This document shows positions 39,856-48,621 of a DNA stretch of 64,000 bases, piece by piece. The DNA is from an uncultured Prevotellaceae bacterium (lineage in GTDB: Bacteria; Bacteroidota; Bacteroidia; Bacteroidales; Bacteroidaceae). Position 1 is the stretch's first letter, and every line of letters starts with the position of its first letter. The position numbers were made by a program, and so were the translations under genes. Location of the stretch: assembly GCA_946540735.1 (NCBI GenBank), contig CAMNIN010000013.1, forward strand, positions 1 through 64,000, given 5' to 3'. The notes under the pieces are model-generated. The model ran no database searches, was not told the origin of the DNA, and saw only the letters and a list, made by a program, of their open reading frames with translations.

Positions 39856-40164
39856 CGGGATTACAAAGCGGGGGGAAGAATAATAAGGGACCGCATCTCA
39901 CGACGCAGTCCCCAGACTTGATGAAATAACTAAATGTATGAAATCATTTCATGAAAAACGTGTGCGAAGAATATTGACATGAAGCGCCCACATTGAAGTG
40001 GCGCGCATTCCTGTCCTGATATGAATTTGCCTTGTGTTGATAATAATGAAGTTAGCTCGTTATACTTTGTGATTCGTTCACAATGCAAAAATAAGCATTT
40101 GTGACAAGATAAGGGTCTTTCTACGTCTCAAATGCTTTTCTAATCGTCTCAAAAGTGAACGGCG

Positions 40165-41655
40165 CTAATTTGTGTAAAGGTTCTTGTCAGAAACCGAAGT
40201 CTTCGTCCTTTGGTCGCTTTCTATCTTCTCTCCCATCAGACGGGCATTCGCACTGACAGGTGCTGCAGTGAAGTCGGGCGTGTTATAGGAATAGAGCAGT
40301 TGCCGGTAATAGCGCTTGGGGTCGCGCTGCGGGAGGAGGAAAGGTTTGGTGACGTTCCCCTTGTCGTCGATGCTGGCGAAATAGACCCTGGTGTAGAGCC
40401 CGTCGTCACGCCTACTGGTGAACAGGAACCAGCGGCTGTTGACATTCCAGTTGTGAAAGCTGTCGGCTTTGGGACTGTTCACTTCATCCAGGGGGCGTGT
40501 CGATCCTGTTGCCAGGTCGTAGAGCCAGAGATCGCTCTCGCCGTGCCAGATGGTGAAATACCCATAGTCGGCTTGGGTATACATGATGGTGCGACCGTCG
40601 TATGACGGACGGGGCCATGAGACACTCTTGCCGGTCTCGCTGCTCTGGATCAGCGTGTCGACTTGCTGGCCGAGCTGGCCTGTCGTGGTGTCAAATGAGA
40701 CGCGGCAAAGGCTGTAGCGCTCCTTGTCGTAGTCGGTGGGGTAGATTTGTCGACGAGCGGTGACGAAATAGAGCCATTTGCCGTCGGGCGAGAAGGCTGG
40801 ACAGTTCTCGGCCCAGTATTTCCGCATGGTGATGCTGTCGTTCAGAATCTGATGAGTCTCGGTGTCGTAGACGAAGACATCCGACGAGGAGTCGTAGACC
40901 TCCACCCGCTTGTTGCTGGCGTTGTGGAACATCTGTGAGGTCTTGTTGGTGGAGAATGCGCAATAGCGGCCTCCGGGATGCCAGTAGGGATAGACCATCG
41001 AACCGCCCAGACTGTCGTTCTTGGCCATGAGCAACTCATCGCCGCCGCCGCGGTGGATGACGGTCGCCCCATGCTCTCCTCTGACATGGAAGACATATTC
41101 CGACGGTTGGGTGCGGTTGGCGGTATGGCAGTTGATGCACATGCCGGGCGACTGCGTGCTGATCAGCAGGGGGCGCTCCTTGAATGTAGACAGATCGCGC
41201 TCGTAAAGTCCCATCTTGCTGTAGAGCTCATAGCTGGGGGGAATCCTGCGGTAGGTGATGCCCCATTCTTCGAGAGGATAGGGGCTGACGTGGATGGGAA
41301 AGTCATCAAACTGCTTCCATTGACCGTCTTTCCTTGCACATACTGTCACGATGAGTTGTCCGCCTTTGTTGCTTTCCAACAGTCGGTGCCACTCGTCGAT
41401 GTCGAAATCGGCATACGTGCCGTTGGCATGGAGCTGTCCTGCCTTGGAACCTTTCACCTCGACGTCGATGGCCGTATAACTGTCGTCGGCCATGGCGAAA
41501 TCAAGTGGCGCTATGCCCACGGGGATGGTCACCCCCACATAGTCGGGATAGATCTCGGGCTTCGTTCCGGCATGACTTGGGTTGTGAGGGCGGGAGTTGC
41601 ACGAGAGCAAGCATCCTGCCAGCAACATGATGATAGAGGACAGGTAATTTCTCAT
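40165..41655 (-). CDS. Lipoprotein with a CXXCH haem-c-like motif and PD40/TolB-like propeller repeats
   Basis: Lipobox LLSCNS; SPGMCINCHTANRTQ; PYWHPGGRYCAFSTNKT, PAFSPDGKWLYFVTAR, SYDGRTIMYTQ. Confidence 0.75.
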   Translation of the reverse strand: MRNYLSSIIMLLAGCLLSCNSRPHNPSHAGTKPEIYPDYVGVTIPVGIAPLDFAMADDSYTAIDVEVKGSKAGQLHANGTYADFDIDEWHRLLESNKGGQLIVTVCARKDGQWKQFDDFPIHVSPYPLEEWGITYRRIPPSYELYSKMGLYERDLSTFKERPLLISTQSPGMCINCHTANRTQPSEYVFHVRGEHGATVIHRGGGDELLMAKNDSLGGSMVYPYWHPGGRYCAFSTNKTSQMFHNASNKRVEVYDSSSDVFVYDTETHQILNDSITMRKYWAENCPAFSPDGKWLYFVTARRQIYPTDYDKERYSLCRVSFDTTTGQLGQQVDTLIQSSETGKSVSWPRPSYDGRTIMYTQADYGYFTIWHGESDLWLYDLATGSTRPLDEVNSPKADSFHNWNVNSRWFLFTSRRDDGLYTRVYFASIDDKGNVTKPFLLPQRDPKRYYRQLLYSYNTPDFTAAPVSANARLMGEKIESDQRTKTSVSDKNLYTN

Positions 41656-41664
41656 GTCTTGACT

Positions 41665-42843
41665 TTAATAGAAGAAGAAATCTTCGGATTTGGAATAGAT
41701 ACCTCTGAGCTTCTTGTAGAAAGGACTTTGGGTGGCGGATTCTGCGTTGATGGCCAAAGGTCGCATTCCTTTTGCCCATTTGCGGAGCGTGATGGTCTCT
41801 CCGAGAATGGCGAGGTATTTCTGGGCTACTTCTGCTTGCCCGGTGGCTACAGCGGTCTCGGTCAGTCTGCGGAGTGCCCGGCCGCTCTTGTTGTGGTTGG
41901 GTATCGACTCCATGGCTTCGAAAGCAGCCCGTTGGGCCATGTTGATCAGTCCCATCTGCATGTAGATGTCACTCATGATGAATGCACCTGATGTGCTTTG
42001 CATGACATCTTTCGTGGGGTCTAAATGGCTCTGGAGGCTTTGCAGACTGATCAGATGCAGGTTCCACATGGCCATCTGCACCACATTGCGTGAGGAGGCC
42101 TGCTGGGGGATATGACTCCGGGAGTAGTCGACGATCTTGCGCCATTGGCCCATGCGCATCCATCGGTCATACCTCATCTCCTCGTCGGTGCTCATATAGT
42201 TGTCTTTCCAATAATAGTCGATGCCATAGGCGATTTTCTGAATGGGGTAGGGCGCAACAAACCAACTCCCCCAGACGCATGCTGCCAGGAGCAGGGCTTG
42301 TGGCACGGCCCAGCGCCAGCGGCTGAATAACAACATCAGCAGGATGGCGGGCCCGGCCAGCCAGTAGCCTATAGGGATCATCAGGGTGGTGTAGATGGCT
42401 CTTGTTCGCTGTGCCTTGGGGCGCACGGCCAGGAAAGCCAGTACCAAAGTAATGGCTATGAGGGGAGTCATGGGGATGTGGGGATTGAGGGCCAGCACAC
42501 AGGCGATGAGTGGTGGAACGAATGACAACAGGTAAAACCTGGGTCGGCGGATGAGACTCCAGGTGAGTAGTTGCAAACTCACGGCCAAAAGTGCGTAGAC
42601 CAAGGCTCCTCTTTTCGGAGTGGCGAAGAACTGCACCAGCATCTCGCCGATATACTGTGCCAGACCGCCGGGCCCGGCCAACCGCTCCAGCAGGTATTCT
42701 TCGTTCCACAGGAATAGCTGCGACTGCTCGCGCCACGCCATCAGGTGTGGGTAGAGGAAATACCAAAAGCAATAGATCAGAATGGCGAATGCCAAGGTCG
42801 ACATCCCTTTCCAATGGCCTTTAACAAATGCATGGAATCTCAT
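41665..42843 (-). CDS. Multi-pass membrane protein with a C-terminal helical region, DUF6057-like
   Basis: LAFAILIYCFWYFLYPHLMAW, FLWNEEYLLERLAGPGGLAQYIGEMLVQFF; multiple TM segments. Confidence 0.65.
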   Translation of the reverse strand: MRFHAFVKGHWKGMSTLAFAILIYCFWYFLYPHLMAWREQSQLFLWNEEYLLERLAGPGGLAQYIGEMLVQFFATPKRGALVYALLAVSLQLLTWSLIRRPRFYLLSFVPPLIACVLALNPHIPMTPLIAITLVLAFLAVRPKAQRTRAIYTTLMIPIGYWLAGPAILLMLLFSRWRWAVPQALLLAACVWGSWFVAPYPIQKIAYGIDYYWKDNYMSTDEEMRYDRWMRMGQWRKIVDYSRSHIPQQASSRNVVQMAMWNLHLISLQSLQSHLDPTKDVMQSTSGAFIMSDIYMQMGLINMAQRAAFEAMESIPNHNKSGRALRRLTETAVATGQAEVAQKYLAILGETITLRKWAKGMRPLAINAESATQSPFYKKLRGIYSKSEDFFFY

Positions 42844-42889
42844 CAGCTCTTTCTTTTTTGCCTGATTAATGAGGTCTCTTTATCTTCTG

Positions 42890-42921
42890 CAAAGATAAGG
42901 TATTTTCTGAATACAAACAAA
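42890..42921 (-). promoter_or_regulatory. Promoter TTTG-N20-TATCTTTG for the DUF6057-like/CXXCH pair
   Basis: Reverse strand TTTG (42921-42918), 20 nt, TATCTTTG (42897-42890). Confidence 0.65.
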
Positions 42922-42932
42922 TAAAAAGAGGT

Positions 42933-43003
42933 GCCTGTCCATGGAGAAGGCACCTTTTCTGTGTTTCTTGAAGAAAGGGCGTTGACACAGGCAACACCCT
43001 TTC
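42933..43003 (-). terminator. Tandem hairpins downstream of the susD-like gene
   Basis: aaaagaggtgcctgtccatggagaaggcacctttt, and gaaagggcgttg...caacaccctttc (42973-43003). Confidence 0.75.
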
Positions 43004-43017
43004 TCCGGCAATTCATA

Positions 43018-44997
43018 TTATTGGCCTACATAGGCGGGGTTCTGGTCGCAAAGCGGGTTCTTTGTGATCTCATCCTGCGGGATAGGCATATCCATCTTCA
43101 GGTCGTTGTACTCATAGTCACGGTTGGTCCAAGGCACATCCTTCAGATTCTCCACATTGCGTTTCGGATAGTTGGTTGCCACGTGGTCGGCCATGAAACC
43201 AGACTTCTGCATGTCAGGACGCAGACACCACTCACAGTTGAACTCCTTGCGGCGCTCTGTGTTGACGGCCACCTTCCAGACGGGAGACTTGAAGCCCTTC
43301 TGGGAGGTATACTGTGTGTAGTATTCCTTGGCACCCTGCACTTGTGCGCCGTTGCTTCCGAAGGGGATAGGATATTCTGTACGGGTCTTGATGAACGAAC
43401 CGCCATTGAATTTTGTGATAGGCACACCAGCGGCAAGAGAGTCTTCTATTTGCTTCTGAGTCCACTCATCACGGCCCACCCAGTCAGCAAACTGGTTGTA
43501 GTAGGCAAGGTATTTGTTGGTGAGTTCTTTTTCTTTGCCGTCCTCCAGCTTGCCAAAGGCGCGCTGGCGCAGTTGGTCAAGCAGTGCCCATGCTGTAGCG
43601 TCGTCTCCACCATTGATGCGGAAGAGGCACTCTGCATAGTCGAGCATCACGTTGGGCAGACGCTTCCAGTAGATCGGAGTCGGACTCCAGTGACCGTCAC
43701 CCCATGCCTTGTAGTCGGCAGAAGCTGTACGCCACATCTTCGAACTCCAGATGGCAGGTGCCCATTCACCATTGTTGAAGTGGAACTGCTTGGTGGCTGT
43801 ACCGGCCTGGCCCTTGCCCAGCACTTCCTGGAGGTAGGGGTTCACACCATAGACAGAGGGCTCATACCAACCCTCATACTGAGGATCGTATGCGGGGTTG
43901 TTCGGGTCGATCTGTGGCACAGCACCTGTGTAGCAGGAACCAGCGCGGCGCTTGTCTCCCTTCTCGTAGCAGGAGTACCATTCCCAGGAGAGGTACAGAG
44001 ATCCCCAGCCACCGTTCTCAGGACATGCGGTATACCATTTCAGCATCAGCTTGGAGGTCAGGTTGTCCCATTTGCCCCAGTTGCTGCCTTCGTCGAGCTG
44101 CTCGCACCAGATGGTCTCAGGTCCCCAGGCAGAAGCGGGATCCCAAAGTGTGGTGAACGACTCGTTGAGCTTGTAGGTGTTGCTGTCAAGGATTTTCTTG
44201 AAGCACTCTGCGGCCAGTTTGTAGCATTCGTCAGCTGTCGTCGGAGCCTCGCCTGTTCCGGTAATGCCATTGGCACCGTCGGTCAGACGATAAGCTTTCC
44301 ACATATAGGCGTCACCCAGGTAAGCGAGGGCCATACCCTTGGTGCAACGGCCGAATTCACCGTCCCATGGCTGCCAGTCAAGCAGGTCGGCTGCGGCCTT
44401 GAAGTCCTGGATGATGAAGTCCCACATCTCAGCATAGGTCTGGGCACGGGCCTTTTCCGGGGTGTTGACACCGTTCTCGCCGGTGGCCAGCATGGGCACG
44501 CGGCCGAAAGTGGTGGCCAACCAGTGATAGAAGAATCCGCGGAGGGCACGTCCTTCACCCTCAAGGTATTTCTTCGATACCTCACCGCCGATGTTCTCTG
44601 CTGGATAGTCTACGAGCTTGGCCAGGAAGTCATTGGCGCGGCAGATGCCGGCATACACATGTTTCCAGCCGTTGAGCAGTTCTTCTGAGTTGGCATTCCA
44701 TGCTTGCACGTTCCAGTTCTTGTCCCAGCCAGTGGCCTGGGTGTCGATTGTTGGGTGGCAACCGGTAAACAGATTGGGCTTGAAACCCCAGTCTCCATCA
44801 TAGGTGTCATTGGGGAACACCATGTCATAAACACCGTTCAGAGCTTTCTTGGCATTTGCCTTGCTCTCGTAGGATGCAGCCTCGTCGACGACATCATAGG
44901 CTGTCACATCCAGAAATTCTTCATTGTCGCAGGATGTAAGACCCATGCCTGTCACGCCGCACAGTGCAACTCCTAAAATATAATATCTCGTTTTCAT
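43018..44997 (-). CDS. SusD/RagB family nutrient-binding outer membrane lipoprotein
   Basis: LTSCDNEEFLDVT; RALRGFFYHWLATTFGRVPM; C-terminal NPLCDQNPAY. Confidence 0.93.
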   Translation of the reverse strand: MKTRYYILGVALCGVTGMGLTSCDNEEFLDVTAYDVVDEAASYESKANAKKALNGVYDMVFPNDTYDGDWGFKPNLFTGCHPTIDTQATGWDKNWNVQAWNANSEELLNGWKHVYAGICRANDFLAKLVDYPAENIGGEVSKKYLEGEGRALRGFFYHWLATTFGRVPMLATGENGVNTPEKARAQTYAEMWDFIIQDFKAAADLLDWQPWDGEFGRCTKGMALAYLGDAYMWKAYRLTDGANGITGTGEAPTTADECYKLAAECFKKILDSNTYKLNESFTTLWDPASAWGPETIWCEQLDEGSNWGKWDNLTSKLMLKWYTACPENGGWGSLYLSWEWYSCYEKGDKRRAGSCYTGAVPQIDPNNPAYDPQYEGWYEPSVYGVNPYLQEVLGKGQAGTATKQFHFNNGEWAPAIWSSKMWRTASADYKAWGDGHWSPTPIYWKRLPNVMLDYAECLFRINGGDDATAWALLDQLRQRAFGKLEDGKEKELTNKYLAYYNQFADWVGRDEWTQKQIEDSLAAGVPITKFNGGSFIKTRTEYPIPFGSNGAQVQGAKEYYTQYTSQKGFKSPVWKVAVNTERRKEFNCEWCLRPDMQKSGFMADHVATNYPKRNVENLKDVPWTNRDYEYNDLKMDMPIPQDEITKNPLCDQNPAYVGQ

Positions 44998-45041
44998 ATT
45001 CTTATCTGGTTTTTACTTATAATGATCTACATCTCTACTAA

Positions 45042-48000
45042 TTAGAAGGTGACGTTCACACCAGCCATGAAGGTGCGTGGCTGAGGATAACGACCAGTGT
45101 CAAGACCTGTGTAGAGCACAGAACCGATACCGCACTCAGGATCGCCATACTTGTTGTAGCCAGAGATGGTGAGCAGGTTGTTCACACCGACGTAAACGCG
45201 TGCTTTCTGAATAGAGAGCATGTTGGCGATGTGTCTTGGGAGGGTGTAGCCCACCTGGAGGTTTGCGATACGGAGGAAGTCACCGTTCTTCACCCACATG
45301 TCGCTCACACGGTAGTTGCGGTTCGGATCGAGAATGGTCAGACGGGGCAGTGAGCCGCTGCCGTTACGGAAGGCGTTCTTATAAGCTTCCTTGAGGATGT
45401 TAGGCACGGTCTGGTCATCAAACTGTCCCATGCTGTTCATTTTCATGGCTGAGTAGGAGAGGATGTCCTGGCCGAGCACGCCATACATGTAGAGGTTGAA
45501 GTCCCAGTCCTTGTAGGTGGCACCCACGTTGAGACCGAAGTTCAGTGCGGGGAAGCCATTGCCAAGGATCTTGCGGTCATTCTTGTCAATGGTGTGGTCG
45601 CCGTTGAGGTCCTTGAATTTCATGTCACCGACCGACAGGGGATGGTCTGTGTCAACTTTCGACTCTGCGTCACCGCCGCCGACCCACTTGGGAGAACCGT
45701 CAGGGTTGGTCTCTTTGGAACGTCCCCACAGATAATCCCTGTAAGCTTCCAAGTCTTGCTCGTCTTTGATGATGCCGTCGGTCACGTAGCCGAAGTATGA
45801 ACCGACTGCCTCGCCCTCAATACAGATGGAGTGGTTGTTCCAGTATCCGTTGCCATCGATAGCACCCACCTGCGAACCGTCGTATGCGCCTGCGCCATTG
45901 TTGGCAGAAGCGGTGTTGTAGAGCGGATCACCCATCTTCTTGACTTTGTTGCTCAGTGTCGAACCGGTCAGACGGACGTTGAGGCCGAAGTCCTTGTTGA
46001 TTCTCTTGTGATAGCCTACAGCAAACTCGAATCCCTTGTTCTGGATCTCACCATAGTTGGTGTATACCTGAGGATCACCTGCGGAAGGACGCAACTGACG
46101 CCAGAGGAGCAGGTCCTTGGTGTTCTTGATGAAGTAGTCGAGGGTGATGTCCCAGTCGTTGAGGAAGGCGAAGTCGATACCGATATTGGTCATCTCGGTG
46201 GTCTCCCACTTCAGGTTGGCATCTTTCAGAGGCATGAAGAAACCGATGTCGCGGGCACCGTTACCCCAGGCACCTGATGAGCCGTTAAGAGGATAGGTCT
46301 TGTAGGCGGCGTCGAGGCTCTGAGCGATGACTGCCATGCCTGTCACACCACCGGCGTTACCGGTCTGACCCCAACCGAGACGGAGCTTCAGGTTGTTGAC
46401 GAAACTGATATCCTTCATGAACGGCTCCTCACTGATGCGCCATGCACCGGCCACAGAGGGGAAGGTTCCCCAGCGGTTGCCCTTCGAGAAGTTGGAGCTT
46501 CCGTCCTTACGGATGGTTGCCGTCACGATGTAGCGGTCCATCAGACTATAACTGCCACGGGCGAAGTAGGAGATGTTGTGCACGTCAGCGTTGTAAGCGC
46601 CACCGGTGCCCTTTGAATTGATGTCCTGGGTCAGGTTGATGCTGCGGTTATACACAGAGACGAAATCTCTTGAACTGGAGTTCACCCACTGGCCCCATGA
46701 CTTGCTCACCTCATTACCTGCCATCAAGGTCAGGTTGTGGATGTCGTAGTTCAGGTTGTAGGTCAGGTAGGTCTGGATGCCCAGGCTGTAACCGTTGCTG
46801 TTGTTCAGCGAGAAGGCATAGGTCTGGTCTGAGTTCAGGGGGATTTCGGTGAGCTCACCATTGATATAGTTGAAGCGGTGACGGCCGCCCGTGAAATCAG
46901 AGCTGTTGTTGCCCCAATAGGTGAAGGTGCCTTGGCTCTTGAGGTCGAGCTTGTGGTTCTTGGTGTCGAGGAAGAACACGTCGACGAATGCGGTGGTCTG
47001 GATGCGGTCATAACCGTTGCGTGCACGGTCGCCGTTCTCCATCTGCGATGCGTAGGGGTTGGAGCCGATCGAGGTGTTGCCTTCCCAACCGTTAGCGGTT
47101 ATCTGTGCTCCGGTTCCGTAAGTGCCGTCGGAGTTCTTGAGGTTGACATTGATCAAACCGTCGTTGGGCAGTTTGGCCGTGTTATTGATGTCGTTCTCAT
47201 AGACATAGTCCAGCGTCGGGGTTAGTGAGGCGAAGTCACGCAGTGACGACATGTTCTGGTTGTTGCCCAGGGCCATGTTCGAACCGTGGCTCTCGCTGTG
47301 GGTGTAGTTGATGTCACCGCCTATTTGCAGGAACTTGCTGATCTTGGAGGTGATGTTGGCACGTGTGGTGAAGCGCTGATAGTCAGAGTTGATCACCAGA
47401 CCATTGATGTCGTTGTAACCGAAAGACATATTATATTGTGTCTTTTCGTTGCCGCCGTTCAAAGAGATACCATACTGCTGGCGGAGTGCCGGGCGGGTCA
47501 TCTCTTTCTGCCAGTCGATTTCCTTGCGCTTGCCATCGAATCTCTTGTCCCAGACTTGGTTGATGAACATACCTCCCTGGTTGGCTTTGGCCTCACGGAT
47601 GGCATCGGTGTAAGTGGCCAGGCTCATCACGTCAAGGGTGTAGGGCAGGGTCTGAAGACCCCAGTCGGCCGTGACGTTGATGTTGGTGTGTCCTGCCTGT
47701 CCGTGCTTCGTGGTAATCATCACCACACCGTTGGCACCTGCCGAACCGTAGATGGCGGTGGCGGAGGCGTCCTTCAGGATTTCAATACGCTCGATGTCGG
47801 AGGGATTGACAAAGTCGGCGCTTGTGCCTACCTGTACACCGTCAACGACGTAGAGAGGAGAGGCGTCACCATTGATGGTGCCCACACCACGGATGCGGAT
47901 GGCGGCCTTGCCGTCAGGCGAACCGTCCTGCTGGGAGACCATCACACCAGCGGCAGAACCTTGCAGGGCCATGGCCACGTTGGTGGGCATTCTCTTCATC

Positions 48001-48398
48001 ACGGCTTCCTGGTCGACAGTGGCCACAGAACCCGAGATGTCGCTCTTTTTCATGGTACCATAACCGATCACCACCACGTCGTCGAGGGTGGCCTGGTCTT
48101 CTGCTAAAACGATGTTGAGGAAGGATCTTCCGTTCACACCGACGGTCTGTGTCTCATAACCGACATAGGAGACGGTCAGTGAGGCATTAGAGGCCGCTTG
48201 GATGTTGAACTGTCCATCAATGTCGGTCACTGTGCCGGCGTTGGTTCCGACTACACGCACTGTGGCTCCGATGATGGGTTCGCCATTCTTGTCGCTTACC
48301 GTTCCTTTGATGTTGCTTTGAGCTGACATTCCCAAGGGGAACAGGCAAAGCAGGAACAGCATAATCAACGACATTTTCGTCAATTTTGTAATGCTCAT
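45042..48398 (-). CDS. SusC/RagA family TonB-dependent outer membrane transporter
   Basis: Carboxypeptidase-like N-terminal domain IKGTVSDKNGEPIIGATVRVVGTNAGTVTDIDGQF; plug domain VVVIGYGTMKKSDISGSVATV; long barrel. Confidence 0.96.
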   Translation of the reverse strand: MSITKLTKMSLIMLFLLCLFPLGMSAQSNIKGTVSDKNGEPIIGATVRVVGTNAGTVTDIDGQFNIQAASNASLTVSYVGYETQTVGVNGRSFLNIVLAEDQATLDDVVVIGYGTMKKSDISGSVATVDQEAVMKRMPTNVAMALQGSAAGVMVSQQDGSPDGKAAIRIRGVGTINGDASPLYVVDGVQVGTSADFVNPSDIERIEILKDASATAIYGSAGANGVVMITTKHGQAGHTNINVTADWGLQTLPYTLDVMSLATYTDAIREAKANQGGMFINQVWDKRFDGKRKEIDWQKEMTRPALRQQYGISLNGGNEKTQYNMSFGYNDINGLVINSDYQRFTTRANITSKISKFLQIGGDINYTHSESHGSNMALGNNQNMSSLRDFASLTPTLDYVYENDINNTAKLPNDGLINVNLKNSDGTYGTGAQITANGWEGNTSIGSNPYASQMENGDRARNGYDRIQTTAFVDVFFLDTKNHKLDLKSQGTFTYWGNNSSDFTGGRHRFNYINGELTEIPLNSDQTYAFSLNNSNGYSLGIQTYLTYNLNYDIHNLTLMAGNEVSKSWGQWVNSSSRDFVSVYNRSINLTQDINSKGTGGAYNADVHNISYFARGSYSLMDRYIVTATIRKDGSSNFSKGNRWGTFPSVAGAWRISEEPFMKDISFVNNLKLRLGWGQTGNAGGVTGMAVIAQSLDAAYKTYPLNGSSGAWGNGARDIGFFMPLKDANLKWETTEMTNIGIDFAFLNDWDITLDYFIKNTKDLLLWRQLRPSAGDPQVYTNYGEIQNKGFEFAVGYHKRINKDFGLNVRLTGSTLSNKVKKMGDPLYNTASANNGAGAYDGSQVGAIDGNGYWNNHSICIEGEAVGSYFGYVTDGIIKDEQDLEAYRDYLWGRSKETNPDGSPKWVGGGDAESKVDTDHPLSVGDMKFKDLNGDHTIDKNDRKILGNGFPALNFGLNVGATYKDWDFNLYMYGVLGQDILSYSAMKMNSMGQFDDQTVPNILKEAYKNAFRNGSGSLPRLTILDPNRNYRVSDMWVKNGDFLRIANLQVGYTLPRHIANMLSIQKARVYVGVNNLLTISGYNKYGDPECGIGSVLYTGLDTGRYPQPRTFMAGVNVTF

Positions 48399-48573
48399 AG
48401 AGATTTTTTTTAGTTGATAAATATTAATTAGGTAAAAAGTTATTCTTTCATCGTAATTACAATTCGGTGCAAATGTAAAAAATATTAATAAGATGCTCTT
48501 TCCTCTCTTGTTTCAAAAACTTTATTTTTTGTGTCAAGCCTTCAGTTTTTGCTATTTTGTTGCGAGCGTGATA

Positions 48574-48602
48574 CAAAAAGACCGCCTTTGGAGCGGTCTT
48601 TG
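48574..48602 (-). terminator. Intrinsic terminator after the HTCS gene
   Basis: aaaaagaccgcctttggagcggtcttt (reverse-strand orientation). Confidence 0.85.
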
Positions 48603-48621
48603 AGGCTTGTTTCATGACGTG

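Noticed and set aside
42931-44688. 585-aa ORF on the + strand
   Set aside because: Entirely antisense to the well-supported SusD-like gene; low-complexity Val/Leu/Gly shadow ORF with no recognisable domain.
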